This document shows positions 26,009 through 35,373 of a DNA stretch of 57,519 bases, piece by piece. Position 1 is the first letter of the stretch. Each line of letters starts with the position of its first letter. The notes below the pieces were generated by a model. That model was not told the origin of the DNA and made no database searches. It saw only the letters and a list, made by a program, of their open reading frames with translations. Source of the DNA: an uncultured Lysobacterales bacterium (GTDB lineage Bacteria > Pseudomonadota > Gammaproteobacteria > Xanthomonadales > SZUA-36); contig CALDVW010000020.1 in NCBI GenBank assembly GCA_937924405.1, forward strand, positions 1 through 57,519, written 5' to 3'. The position numbers were made by a program, and so were the translations under genes.

Positions 26009-27421
26009 ATGTCGATAATTACCACGATCTTTGTCATTTACCTGGTCATCCTGGCCGGCCTGGCCCTGTGGAGCCGTAAAGAAACCCACTCGATGAGTGG
26101 CTATTTCATCGCCGGCAAGAAACTGCCGCCCTGGGTGGTCGCCTTCAGCACCAACGCGACGGGCGAGAGTGGCTGGCTGTTGCTTGGCCTGACCGGCATG
26201 GGCTATGCGGCCGGGGCGCAGGCGTTCTGGGTGGTGGCGGGTGAAGTGGTGGGTATCGCACTGGCCTGGCTGCTCCTGTCCCGGCGCATCAAGCGCCTTT
26301 CTGATGAGTCCGATTCCATCACGGTCCCGGATGTGCTGGCCGCGCGTTTCAACGACCAGGCGCATGTGCTGAGGAAAATCAGCCTGTTGATCATCCTGGT
26401 GATGGTCGGCGCCTATGTTGCGGCGCAAATGGTGGCGACCGGAAAGGCTTTCGACGGATTTACCGGCCTCGATTACTCGACCGGTGTGCTGGTGGGTGCG
26501 GCCGTAATCATTCTTTACACCCTGGTCGGGGGCTACAAGGCAGTGGCCTGGACCGACCTGATCCAGGGCATCCTGATGCTGCTTGGCCTGATCATCGTGC
26601 CGCTCATTGCCATTGATGCAGCTGGAGGCTGGTCAGCAGTTCTCGCTGATCTGCGCGGACAGGACCCGGGTCTTTTGACACCCTGGGGGCCCGAGGGAAA
26701 GAGCACCGCCGCGCTGGTAGGAATCCTCAGTTTCCTGGCGGTCGGGCTACCGTTCATGGGTGTTCCCCAATTGATGGTGCGGTTCATGTCGGCCCGATCA
26801 GAGAAAAGCCTGGTACCGGCGATGGTCATTTCCGTGATCGTCATCCTGCTGTTCGACCTGGGTGCGGTGCTGACCGGAATGGCCGGCCGGGCCCTGTTCC
26901 CGGGACTGGAAGACCCGGAAGGCATCTTGCCGCTGATTTCCACACAGATGCTACACCCGGTGCTGGGCGGCATCATGATGGTAGTGGTGCTGGCCGCCAT
27001 CATGTCGACCGTGGACAGCCTGCTGATTCTCGCCTCATCCGCCATTGTCAGGGACTACTGGCAACAGGTTCGTGGCTCCAGCCTGAGTGACCGGGCGCTG
27101 GCCAACCGGGGTAAGCTGGTCACGGTCGTCATCGGCGTGATCGGCATCGTCTTCGCCTTGCATCAGACGCCGCTGATATTCTGGTTCGTGCTATTCGCCT
27201 GGTCGGGCCTGGGGGCGGCGTTTGGGCCGGTCTTGCTGTGCGCGGTGTGGTACCGCGACACCAACCTGGCCGGCGCGGTGGCTGGCATGCTGGGCGGCTT
27301 TCTCACCACTGTGATCTGGGTGATCTGGCTGAAACCTCATTTTTATGATTTGCTCGAAGTGATTCCAGGATTCATTGTAGGCCTTGCACTGACAGTGATC
27401 ATCAGTAAGCTAACGAAATGA
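26009..27421 (+). CDS. Sodium/solute symporter (SSS family, PutP-like)
   Basis: A 470-residue inner-membrane transporter with about 13 hydrophobic helices. SGYFIAGKKLPPWVVAFS near residue 32, the Na-site region with NATGESGW and the GGYKAVAWTDLIQG segment identify the solute:sodium symporter family; the closest general type is the proline carrier PutP, but substrate range cannot be read from sequence. Its stop overlaps the next start by four bases (ATGA), so it is coupled to an exported amidohydrolase, whose product it may carry. Confidence 0.88.
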   Translation: MSIITTIFVIYLVILAGLALWSRKETHSMSGYFIAGKKLPPWVVAFSTNATGESGWLLLGLTGMGYAAGAQAFWVVAGEVVGIALAWLLLSRRIKRLSDESDSITVPDVLAARFNDQAHVLRKISLLIILVMVGAYVAAQMVATGKAFDGFTGLDYSTGVLVGAAVIILYTLVGGYKAVAWTDLIQGILMLLGLIIVPLIAIDAAGGWSAVLADLRGQDPGLLTPWGPEGKSTAALVGILSFLAVGLPFMGVPQLMVRFMSARSEKSLVPAMVISVIVILLFDLGAVLTGMAGRALFPGLEDPEGILPLISTQMLHPVLGGIMMVVVLAAIMSTVDSLLILASSAIVRDYWQQVRGSSLSDRALANRGKLVTVVIGVIGIVFALHQTPLIFWFVLFAWSGLGAAFGPVLLCAVWYRDTNLAGAVAGMLGGFLTTVIWVIWLKPHFYDLLEVIPGFIVGLALTVIISKLTK

Positions 27422-29103
27422 AAAGACGTAACTTCATCACTGCTTCCACGCTGGCTGGCGCTGGCGTGACCCTCTCGCCCGCCGCCTTTTTGCACGCCGC
27501 AAATTCCAGCGGCCCCCTCCAGGCAGACCTGCTGATCAAAAGTGCGCGCGTCTACACCATGGATGGCAGTCGCCCGTTGACCGAGTCGGTGGCGATACTG
27601 GGCGACCGCATCATAGCGACTGGGTCGAACAATGATCTGAAGTCGCTTGAAGGTCCGTCCACGCGGGTCATCGATGGCACCGATGCAACCATAACGCCCG
27701 GTTTCATCGATGCCCACAGTCACCCTGATGGTGCCGATGAAGTCAGCGGAACCGACGTGAACCTGCGCAGCGTTGCTGAGATCAAGACTGCCATGCATGC
27801 ACAGGCAGCCGTGACGCCGCCCGGCCAGTGGGTGATCGGCTACAAATACGACGATACCAAGCTGAGCGAGGGAAGGCCGGTTCACCGCCGTGACCTGGAC
27901 GAAGCTGTCCCACAGCAGCCCGCCATCGTCCGGCATCGCGGCGGACATACGGCCGTCGTCAACAGCAAGGGTTTGGAGCTGGCCGGCATCAAGGCGAAAA
28001 CACCCGATCCGGAAGGCGGCAGTTATGGCCGGGAAGACGGTGAACTGACAGGTTTCGTGGCAGAGAAAGCGTTTTACGAAGTCATCCTGAAAGCCGGTGA
28101 ATGGCCTGAGATCACACGGGAAGTCAGGCAGCAGGGCGTTGCCCGCATGTCCCGCGCCATGGTCGCCGCAGGATTGACCTCGACCACCGATTCCGGGGGT
28201 TCGGTAGAAAGTCTCACCGCTTACCAGGACGCCCGTGACGCAGGGGAATTACTGAACCGCCTCTCGTTCATGCCTTATGGCCCGTCCGATTTGTTCCCCG
28301 CACTGAAGTCAGCCGGAATTCGCAGTGGCTTTGGAGACGAATGGATCCGATTCGGCGCGGTCAAATTCGGTGCAGACGGCTCCGCATCCGAGCGCACGAT
28401 GCGCATGAGCACTCCGTTCAAGGGCAGGCCCGATGACTACGGGCTGCTGACGATGAGCCAGGAAGAAATTGATGCCGCCACGGAAGATGCGGTGAGAAGC
28501 GGCTGGCGGATTGGTATTCACGCCAACGGCGACGTCACCATCGACATGGTATTGAAGGCTTATGAGCGCGCCCTGCAGGATTGGAGCGGCCCCAATCCGC
28601 GCTTCCGGATCGAGCACTGTTCACTGGTCAATCCAGACCTGTTGCAGAGAATCAAGGACACTGGTTCGGTTCCGACGCCTTTCTATACCTATGCGCACTA
28701 CCATGGCAACAAGTGGCTGGATTACGGCGAGGATAAAATGCAGTGGATGTTCGCACACAAGTCGTTTCTGGACTATGGTATCCCGGTCGCGCCGGCCTCG
28801 GATTACACGCCGGGCCCCTTCGAACCGCTGATGGCCATCCAGAGCATGGTGACCCGCAAGGACTTCGAGGGCCGTGTCTGGGGTCCGGATCAACGCATTA
28901 CGGTGGGCCAGGCGATGAAGATATGCACCGTTAACGGTGCTTACGCCTCGATGGAAGAGAACATCAAGGGCAGCATCACTCCCGGCAAACTCGCCGACCT
29001 GGTCATGCTGGCCGCTGATCCACATGACATCGTGATGGACGAAATCAAGAATATCCCGATCTTGAAAACCATTGTGGGTGGAAAGACGGTTTACGAGGCC
29101 TGA
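27418..29103 (+). CDS. Exported amidohydrolase (YtcJ-like, Amidohydro_3)
   Basis: A 561-residue metal-dependent hydrolase. The N-terminus MKRRNFITAS with a following hydrophobic stretch and HAANS resembles a twin-arginine signal, and tatABC is present in the window. The metal-binding HxH lies in GFIDAHSHPDG (His100, His102). RFGAVKFGADGSASER, GIHANGDVTIDMVL and RIEHCSLV carry the further ligands expected of the YtcJ/imidazolonepropionase-like group. It would cleave an amide or cyclic amide in the periplasm. Coupling to the upstream symporter suggests import of the hydrolysed product. Confidence 0.83.
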   Translation: MKRRNFITASTLAGAGVTLSPAAFLHAANSSGPLQADLLIKSARVYTMDGSRPLTESVAILGDRIIATGSNNDLKSLEGPSTRVIDGTDATITPGFIDAHSHPDGADEVSGTDVNLRSVAEIKTAMHAQAAVTPPGQWVIGYKYDDTKLSEGRPVHRRDLDEAVPQQPAIVRHRGGHTAVVNSKGLELAGIKAKTPDPEGGSYGREDGELTGFVAEKAFYEVILKAGEWPEITREVRQQGVARMSRAMVAAGLTSTTDSGGSVESLTAYQDARDAGELLNRLSFMPYGPSDLFPALKSAGIRSGFGDEWIRFGAVKFGADGSASERTMRMSTPFKGRPDDYGLLTMSQEEIDAATEDAVRSGWRIGIHANGDVTIDMVLKAYERALQDWSGPNPRFRIEHCSLVNPDLLQRIKDTGSVPTPFYTYAHYHGNKWLDYGEDKMQWMFAHKSFLDYGIPVAPASDYTPGPFEPLMAIQSMVTRKDFEGRVWGPDQRITVGQAMKICTVNGAYASMEENIKGSITPGKLADLVMLAADPHDIVMDEIKNIPILKTIVGGKTVYEA

Positions 29104-29113
29104 AATAAAGGGG

Positions 29114-29914
29114 TTATTTGACCATTCCCTCGACTTTTTTGAATACCGCTCGAGGAATTAAACGTTTAAGCAACAGCGCTTTCATTTCCATTCCTTCACC
29201 CACTGCAATTTCGGGCGTGCCTTTGCGGAAGCCGGCCATGATGACTTCGGCGCAGCGGGTCACGTCCATGCCGGCGGCGATGTCGTTATCGACTACACCG
29301 TATTCAGATCCGTCGCCTTTCAGGGCATGAACGGAAATGTTGGTGCGAATGAAGCCGGGTGTAATCGTTGTCACCCGGATTCCCTGGCTGGCTGTTTCAG
29401 CCCTCAAGGCGTCGAAAAAGCCCATCACCGCATGTTTGACGGCGCAATAGCCGGTCCGGTAGGGCACGCCGATCTTGCCCGCAACCGATGAAGTGATGGC
29501 GATGTGGCCGCTGCCTTGTTCGAGCATCAGGGGCAGTACTTTTTGGGTTAGTGCAATCTGGCCGATCACATCAACCTCGAACAACTGTCGGTAAACGGAG
29601 ATGTCGGTATCCACACACAGTGAGCGCTGGGAAATGCCGGCGTTATTGATCAGCCAGTCGATGCGGCCAAAAGAAGCCGTCACTTTTTGAACGGCGCCGG
29701 GCATGGATTCGTGGTCGGTTACATCCAGCGGCAGGACCAGGATTTCTTCGCTGGAGAGGCCTTTACCGATGCACAGTTCCTTTACCCGGTTCAGCTCATC
29801 TTCGCGTCGCGCCGATAGCACGACTTTGGCTCCTTCCGTTGCGAACTGCAGCGCCAGGGCTTCACCGATTCCGGATGAAGCGCCGGTTATCCAGGCTACC
29901 TGGTTTCCGAACAT
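29114..29914 (-). CDS. Short-chain dehydrogenase/reductase
   Basis: A 266-residue NAD(P)-binding oxidoreductase of the classical SDR family. The coenzyme motif TGASSGIG (10-17), NNAG (90-93), catalytic Ser142/Ser143 and Tyr156-x3-Lys160 are all present. It resembles DHRS7/YqjQ-type enzymes, with substrate unknown. ATG 29914 is chosen because the Rossmann strand begins at its sixth residue; the frame from 29947 adds 11 unrelated residues. The gene stands alone, convergent with the amidohydrolase and divergent from rraA. Confidence 0.88.
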   Translation of the reverse strand: MFGNQVAWITGASSGIGEALALQFATEGAKVVLSARREDELNRVKELCIGKGLSSEEILVLPLDVTDHESMPGAVQKVTASFGRIDWLINNAGISQRSLCVDTDISVYRQLFEVDVIGQIALTQKVLPLMLEQGSGHIAITSSVAGKIGVPYRTGYCAVKHAVMGFFDALRAETASQGIRVTTITPGFIRTNISVHALKGDGSEYGVVDNDIAAGMDVTRCAEVIMAGFRKGTPEIAVGEGMEMKALLLKRLIPRAVFKKVEGMVK

Positions 29915-30058
29915 ATATGGGCCCGTTCGTTGTTGACAAAGGTGCATGTTACCCTTTTAAGGCGATCAATTGCGCCCCTGTAGATTCCATCACCCGTTTT
30001 ATTTTCGTGGCTTTATAATTGGAAGCCAGTATTGACCAAAATCTGGTGTCCAGACCAC

Positions 30059-30547
30059 ATGACTTATTCCGTTCCCGATATCTGCGACGATTTCATCGAT
30101 GAGATATCTGTGCTCGAACCGTTATTTACCGACTTTGGCGGAAAGTCCAAATTCAGTGGTGAAATCGTCACGCTCAAATGTTTCGAAGATAATTCACTGG
30201 TCCGCGACCTGGTTCGGTCCGATGGCCGGGGCAGGGTGATCGTAGTTGACGGTGGAGGATCGCTGAGGCGGGCATTGCTCGGGGACTTGCTAGCTGCCAA
30301 GGCCGCCGAAAACGGCTGGCAGGGGCTGTTGATCAATGGATGTGTGCGCGATGTCGAAATCCTGGCAACCATCGACCTGGGTGTCAGGGCCCTGAACAGC
30401 CACCCCGTCAAGACCGATAAACGCGGTGAGGGGCAATTGGATATTGCGGTAGGTTTTGCCGGTGCGCTGTTCCAGCCCGGCGCATACCTCTACGCCGATA
30501 CCAATGGTATTGTAGTGGCCGAACGAGACTTGGACGTTGATTTTTAA
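30059..30547 (+). CDS. rraA: RraA, regulator of ribonuclease activity A
   Basis: A 162-residue RraA-family protein. In E. coli RraA binds RNase E and slows RNA decay; other members are aldolases, so the exact role here is inferred. [17 protein letters not shown], the [11 protein letters not shown] segment, [19 protein letters not shown] and LYADTNGI match RraA. ATG 30059 corresponds to the E. coli N-terminus; a TTG at 30032 would add nine residues. mscS follows nine bases after the stop. Confidence 0.92.
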   Translation: MTYSVPDICDDFIDEISVLEPLFTDFGGKSKFSGEIVTLKCFEDNSLVRDLVRSDGRGRVIVVDGGGSLRRALLGDLLAAKAAENGWQGLLINGCVRDVEILATIDLGVRALNSHPVKTDKRGEGQLDIAVGFAGALFQPGAYLYADTNGIVVAERDLDVDF

Positions 30548-30556
30548 GCGGAGGCC

Positions 30557-31738
30557 ATGATGCAAGTATTATCCATCGAGCCCGGAACAGCCGAGGAAGT
30601 CCCCGCAGAGGAGGCAGCGGAAGAACTGTTCGATCTGGCCATCGACGTTGAACCCTACCTGCCCGATTCAGTCGTCCCGATTTGGGTTTTTCTGCAGGAC
30701 TTCCCGGTCCTGCTGGTCGTTTTAATGCTCATCCTCGGATACCTGGTGGGTAAAGGGCTGCAATGGATATTTCGGACCGTTCTCACCCAGGCTGCAAAAA
30801 GAACCCGGACCGACCTGGATGACATGGTTATTGACTATTTCACCGCACCATTGCTTCAGACAGCGGTGATTCTTGCCCTGGTGGCGGCTGAAAAAGCCTT
30901 TGGCTTCAGCCCGCCTGTCGACTGGTTCCTGGTCAGGCTGTTATTCACATTGCTGATATTTTTCTGGGCGAGAGCCTGGTTCAAGGCAACGACCCTTGTC
31001 ATTGCCGCCCTTTCGGGTGTCAATACCAAATTTAAAATCTTCCAGCCGCGGACGCGGCCACTATTCGAAATGAGCATCAAGGTGGTGCTGCTCAGCGTCT
31101 TCATCTGGCTGTTCATGGCCCTGTGGGGCATTGACGGAACGGCCTGGCTGGCGTCAGCGGGCGTCATTGGTATCGCAGTCGGTTTTGCCGCCAAGGACAC
31201 GCTGGCCAACCTGATTTCAGGCGTTTCCATCATTGCCGACGCGCCTTACAAAATCGGCGATTACATTATCCTGGACACCGGCGAGAGGGGAGTCGTCACC
31301 GAACTGGGTATGCGATCCACTCGCCTGTTGACGCGTGACGATGTTGAGATTTCAATCCCGAATGCGGTGATGGGTAATGCCAAGATCACCAATGAAAGCG
31401 GTGGCCCGGCGATCGAACACCGCATTCGCATCCCGATCGGTGTGGCTTACGGCACTGCGCCGGCAAAAGTGGTGGAAGTGCTCGAAAAAATCGCGCTCGA
31501 CAACGCGATGATTCTGGATTATCCGCCGCCGCGGGTCAGGATGCGGGCGTTCGGAGAGAGCTCAATTGATTTCGAATTGCTGGGCTGGATTCACATGCCC
31601 GAGCAGAAGGGCCTGGCCAGGCACCAGCTGCTGATGGAAATTGAAGAAGGTTTCCGCAAAGCGGCTATCCGGATTCCGTTCCCTCAACGGGACGTGCATT
31701 TGAATCCTCGGGAGGAATTGCCGAAGCCGAACGGCTGA
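30557..31738 (+). CDS. Mechanosensitive channel, MscS family
   Basis: A 393-residue inner-membrane channel that opens under membrane tension to release solutes. An acidic N-terminal stretch of about 35 residues is followed by roughly five helices. The pore helix and gate region contain ASAGVIGIAVGFAAKDTLANLISG, and the cytoplasmic beta domain starts at YKIGDYIIL. It is longer than E. coli MscS (286) owing to extra N-terminal membrane segments. The ribosome site GCGGAGG precedes ATG 30557. The 3' end overlaps the convergent S9 peptidase by 74 bases. Confidence 0.9.
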   Translation: MMQVLSIEPGTAEEVPAEEAAEELFDLAIDVEPYLPDSVVPIWVFLQDFPVLLVVLMLILGYLVGKGLQWIFRTVLTQAAKRTRTDLDDMVIDYFTAPLLQTAVILALVAAEKAFGFSPPVDWFLVRLLFTLLIFFWARAWFKATTLVIAALSGVNTKFKIFQPRTRPLFEMSIKVVLLSVFIWLFMALWGIDGTAWLASAGVIGIAVGFAAKDTLANLISGVSIIADAPYKIGDYIILDTGERGVVTELGMRSTRLLTRDDVEISIPNAVMGNAKITNESGGPAIEHRIRIPIGVAYGTAPAKVVEVLEKIALDNAMILDYPPPRVRMRAFGESSIDFELLGWIHMPEQKGLARHQLLMEIEEGFRKAAIRIPFPQRDVHLNPREELPKPNG

Positions 31739-33713
31739 GTTCCCTGGCGGCAGGTTCAGAAAAGTACTTCTGCAGAAACAGGATGGCTGCCTGTTCATAA
31801 ATGTTCCGGTTTTCTTTCCGGCTGTAACCGTGTCCTTCGTTCAACGCCTCGATGTACCACACCGGCTGCCCCTGGTTCCGAAGCGCTTTCACGATTTTTT
31901 CCGACTGGCTTCTGGGGACGCGTGGATCATTTCTGCCCTGCACGACCAGCATCGGAATATCGATCCGGTCGGCGTTGTTTAGCGGACTGATCCGGTCGAG
32001 AAATGCCCGGATTTCAGGATCCCGCTCATCTCCGTACTCGTGCCGCCGAAGATCGCGACGGTATTCTTCGGTATTCTCCAGGAAGGTCACAAAATCGCTG
32101 ATGCCGACCACATCGACTCCCGCCCTGAGACGGTCACTGTAGAGCACAGCGGAAGCCAGCACGACGTAACCTCCGTAGCTCGCCCCGTAGATTGCCACCC
32201 GGTTTTCATCCAGTTCGGGCTGCACCGCTATCCAGTCGAGCAAAGCACCAATATCGCGGATCGCGTCTTCCCGCTTGAGATCGTTATCCAGAGCCAGGTA
32301 TTCGCTGTCGAAACCGGTCGAGCCACGGATATTGGGTGCGATCACGGCTGCGCCAAGTTCTGCGACCCACATCTGGATGGTGCTGTTGAAATCAGGCCGG
32401 AACTGCCCCTCCGGTCCGCCATGAACCTGGATAATAACCGGATGGGGTCCTTTGCCTGGCGGTTGAAAAACGAAGGCTGGAACGGTGCGTTGTTGCTCGC
32501 CGCGCATGTCGAAAGTGGGATAGTGGACCAGCACCGGTTCGACGAAGGCAGCGGTATCCAGGCCACCTACTTCGCTAAAAGTCCAGCGTGCCATGGATTT
32601 GACGCTTTCCGGCTTGCGCCCCAGGTTCATTACAAACACATCGCTGGGGGTTTGTGCCGTGCTGAGGTTCAGCGCTATGTGGCGATTGTCGGGACTGAAT
32701 TTCAACCCGGACATGACGCCCATCGGAATGTTTTTTACCAGCGAGAATCGTTTTTTCCTGGTGTCCAGAAGGTAAAGACGGCTGACACCCTCTTCGTTAG
32801 TGACAAAGGCGCCGCGTGAGCCATCGGCGCTGAGGGCAAATTCCGATACATCCCAGGGGATTCCTGCGGTGATGAACACGGGTGTGGATTCGGGTTCGAG
32901 TGATTTCCAGGCCAGTTCTGCGGCATGACCGCGTTCGTTCGTAATGAAATAAAAGCCCTTTCCGCGGCGATCGAACGAGACTGCCCGGTTGCCCGAAGGG
33001 TACTCGTCGTTTCCAGCAACCAGGCGCAGGCTTTTATCCTTCAAATTCAGAACATGGATTCGGGAATCGGTCACGCGCAGGAATTGCTGAACCAGCAGGT
33101 ATTTCCGGTTGTCGCTGAAATCGGCCGGTCCTACCCAGGTTCCTTCCGCCGCTTCCAGCAGAAGCTCGATCCGCTCGGGATCGTCGGCATCCAGAATCCA
33201 CAGGTCATTGCTGCGTCCGTTGCGGCGGGTGGATTGAAAAGCGATCTTGCGGCCATCCCGGCTCCATCGCACCATGCGGTTGCGGGATTGGCCATCGGTC
33301 AATAAGCGGGTCTTGGCGGACTTGGTGTCGAACAGATAAATCTGGTCAAATTCGCCGCCTCCCTGATCCATGGTGATGGCAAGATCCTCATGACCTTCGC
33401 GGCGCAGGACTTGTCCGATGGGCTCCGGATACCAGGTCATCTGCTGGCGGGACCCGCCTGCTGCGTACACTTTGTGGATTTGGCTGACATCTCCGAAGCG
33501 CGTGCGGACATACATGTTTTTGCCAGTTCTCGACCAGTCGAGAAAAGCAGCCGAACGGACACTCTGGTACTGGTTGAGACGCTGCACCAGGCTGGGAGGA
33601 ATTTCCGGAACCCCCTGTAAAATCAGCTGCCCGTCATTTGCCGTCCACTCCAGGGGAGGTTCTGCAAACAATTGCTGACAAAAAAGGATCAGTAGCAAAG
33701 GCATCCAGGTCAT
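31665..33713 (-). CDS. Secreted S9-family prolyl oligopeptidase
   Basis: A 682-residue exported serine peptidase. A signal peptide (MTWMPLLLILFCQQLFA) precedes a beta-propeller of about 380 residues with WSRDGRKIAF, FDRRGKGFYF and FSPDNRHIAL blades, followed by an alpha/beta hydrolase with triad Ser512 (GASYGG), Asp596 (GRNDPR) and His628 (NEGHGY). It would cut oligopeptides in the periplasm. The frame is open upstream to 33983, but that region lacks family similarity, so I place the start at 33713 (33704 is an alternative). The 3' end overlaps mscS. Confidence 0.88.
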   Translation of the reverse strand: MTWMPLLLILFCQQLFAEPPLEWTANDGQLILQGVPEIPPSLVQRLNQYQSVRSAAFLDWSRTGKNMYVRTRFGDVSQIHKVYAAGGSRQQMTWYPEPIGQVLRREGHEDLAITMDQGGGEFDQIYLFDTKSAKTRLLTDGQSRNRMVRWSRDGRKIAFQSTRRNGRSNDLWILDADDPERIELLLEAAEGTWVGPADFSDNRKYLLVQQFLRVTDSRIHVLNLKDKSLRLVAGNDEYPSGNRAVSFDRRGKGFYFITNERGHAAELAWKSLEPESTPVFITAGIPWDVSEFALSADGSRGAFVTNEEGVSRLYLLDTRKKRFSLVKNIPMGVMSGLKFSPDNRHIALNLSTAQTPSDVFVMNLGRKPESVKSMARWTFSEVGGLDTAAFVEPVLVHYPTFDMRGEQQRTVPAFVFQPPGKGPHPVIIQVHGGPEGQFRPDFNSTIQMWVAELGAAVIAPNIRGSTGFDSEYLALDNDLKREDAIRDIGALLDWIAVQPELDENRVAIYGASYGGYVVLASAVLYSDRLRAGVDVVGISDFVTFLENTEEYRRDLRRHEYGDERDPEIRAFLDRISPLNNADRIDIPMLVVQGRNDPRVPRSQSEKIVKALRNQGQPVWYIEALNEGHGYSRKENRNIYEQAAILFLQKYFSEPAARELSRSASAIPPEDSNARPVEGTESG

Positions 33714-33997
33714 TGCCGGCCCGAAGTGCTTACTTTGGCCTCCAGCAGCTCGTTTGCCGGCTCCAGACCGATAATGGACTGCAGCGCCGCGCTCCGCAAG
33801 CGCTTGGTTGCGACAAAGCAGAGCGAGACAGGGGGCAATCTTCATAAGCTTTTTAAACATAAACTGGTAAATGCTCCAAGGGTTTTTCAGGCGCCTGGAA
33901 GAGTAACTATAGTCTAAACGCAAGCTATTCATAAATAGAGCGTTCAGGATGATCCGGCTATACTTGTTGTTTATTGATTTCATGGATACACCAGCTT

Positions 33998-35371
33998 ATG
34001 AGCAATCCTCTTCACATTGTGATTCTTGCGGCCGGAGAAGGCACGCGCATGAAGTCCAGCCTGCCCAAGGTGTTGCAGCCTTTGGGTGGCAGGCCGATGC
34101 TGACGCACTTGCTCGAGACGGCAAACGCACTCGGGCCGGACCGGGTTCACGTTGTCGTGGGTCACGGGGCCGACCAGGTGATCGAAGCCTGTAGCGCTTA
34201 TGATGTGAACTGGGTCCGCCAGGCGGAACGCCGCGGCACCGGTCACGCGGTGATCCAGGCAATGCCTGATATTCCCGATGAAGCATCGGTTCTGGTTTTG
34301 ATGGGTGATCATCCCCTGATACCAATCGCCCTGTTGTCACAGATGGTCGCCGACCACGAGGGCCCACTGGCCATGTTGACGATGGTGCTGGACGATCCGA
34401 CCGGCTATGGCCGTATATTGCGTGATCCCGGTGGAATCATCATTGGCGTGATAGAGCACCACGATGCCGCCCCGGAACAACATGAAATCCGGGAGGTGAA
34501 TACCGGGATCATCATCGCCGACGCGAAAAATTTGCGCGCCTGGCTGGACCGGCTGGATTGCAACAATTCCAAGCAGGAATACTATCTGCCCGATATTTTC
34601 CCCATGGCGCGCGCTGAATACGGCGAAATTCATGGCTTGATTGCGCCGGATACCCGGGATTTGCAGGGCGCCAATGACCGGCGCCAACTGGCGTCACTGG
34701 AGCAGCGCCATCGCTTCCTGGCGGCCAATGCCCTGATGGAGCAGGGGGTTCAGATCATCGATCCGGGGCGAGTGGATATTCGCGGTACCGTTGAAGCCGG
34801 ACGGGACGTCCTGCTGGATATCAATGTCGTGCTGGAAGGCGGCAACATGCTGGGCGACGGCGTTGTGATTGGTCCCGGCAGTATATTGAAAGACAGCAAG
34901 CTGGCAGCGGGAACACAAGTGCATGCACACAGTGTACTTGAAGGGGTAACCACGACGGGAGCCTGCGACATCGGGCCTTTTGCCCGGCTGCGCCCGGGAA
35001 CGGTGCTGGCCGGGGGATGCCGTGTCGGCAACTTTGTCGAGGCCAAGAATGTGAGCCTGGGAGAAGGCAGCAAGGCCAGTCATCTGAGTTACCTGGGTGA
35101 CTCAACGATCGGGAAAGCCGTCAATATCGGCGCGGGAACCATCACCTGCAATTATGACGGTGCCAACAAGCACCAGACCATTATTGGCGATGATGTTTTC
35201 ATTGGTTCAGACACGCAACTGGTAGCCCCGGTGGAGATCGGGCGCGGAGCAACGATAGGGGCCGGTTCCACGGTAACGAAAAATGCTCCACCAGACGCCC
35301 TGACGGTAAGCCGTGCCCGGCAGACCACCATCAAGACCTGGGAACGCCCTCGCAAGGGCGAGGGAAAATAA
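33998..35371 (+). CDS. glmU: Bifunctional UDP-GlcNAc pyrophosphorylase / glucosamine-1-phosphate acetyltransferase
   Basis: A 457-residue cytosolic enzyme making UDP-N-acetylglucosamine for peptidoglycan and lipopolysaccharide. The N-terminal uridyltransferase has LAAGEGTRMKSSLPK (10-24); the C-terminal half is a left-handed beta-helix of hexapeptide repeats with FVEAKN, SHLSYLGD and GAGTITCNYDG. Length matches E. coli GlmU (456). ATG 33998 gives the family N-terminus. glmS begins two bases after the stop, so the two steps are co-expressed. Confidence 0.97.
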   Translation: MSNPLHIVILAAGEGTRMKSSLPKVLQPLGGRPMLTHLLETANALGPDRVHVVVGHGADQVIEACSAYDVNWVRQAERRGTGHAVIQAMPDIPDEASVLVLMGDHPLIPIALLSQMVADHEGPLAMLTMVLDDPTGYGRILRDPGGIIIGVIEHHDAAPEQHEIREVNTGIIIADAKNLRAWLDRLDCNNSKQEYYLPDIFPMARAEYGEIHGLIAPDTRDLQGANDRRQLASLEQRHRFLAANALMEQGVQIIDPGRVDIRGTVEAGRDVLLDINVVLEGGNMLGDGVVIGPGSILKDSKLAAGTQVHAHSVLEGVTTTGACDIGPFARLRPGTVLAGGCRVGNFVEAKNVSLGEGSKASHLSYLGDSTIGKAVNIGAGTITCNYDGANKHQTIIGDDVFIGSDTQLVAPVEIGRGATIGAGSTVTKNAPPDALTVSRARQTTIKTWERPRKGEGK

Positions 35372-35373
35372 TC

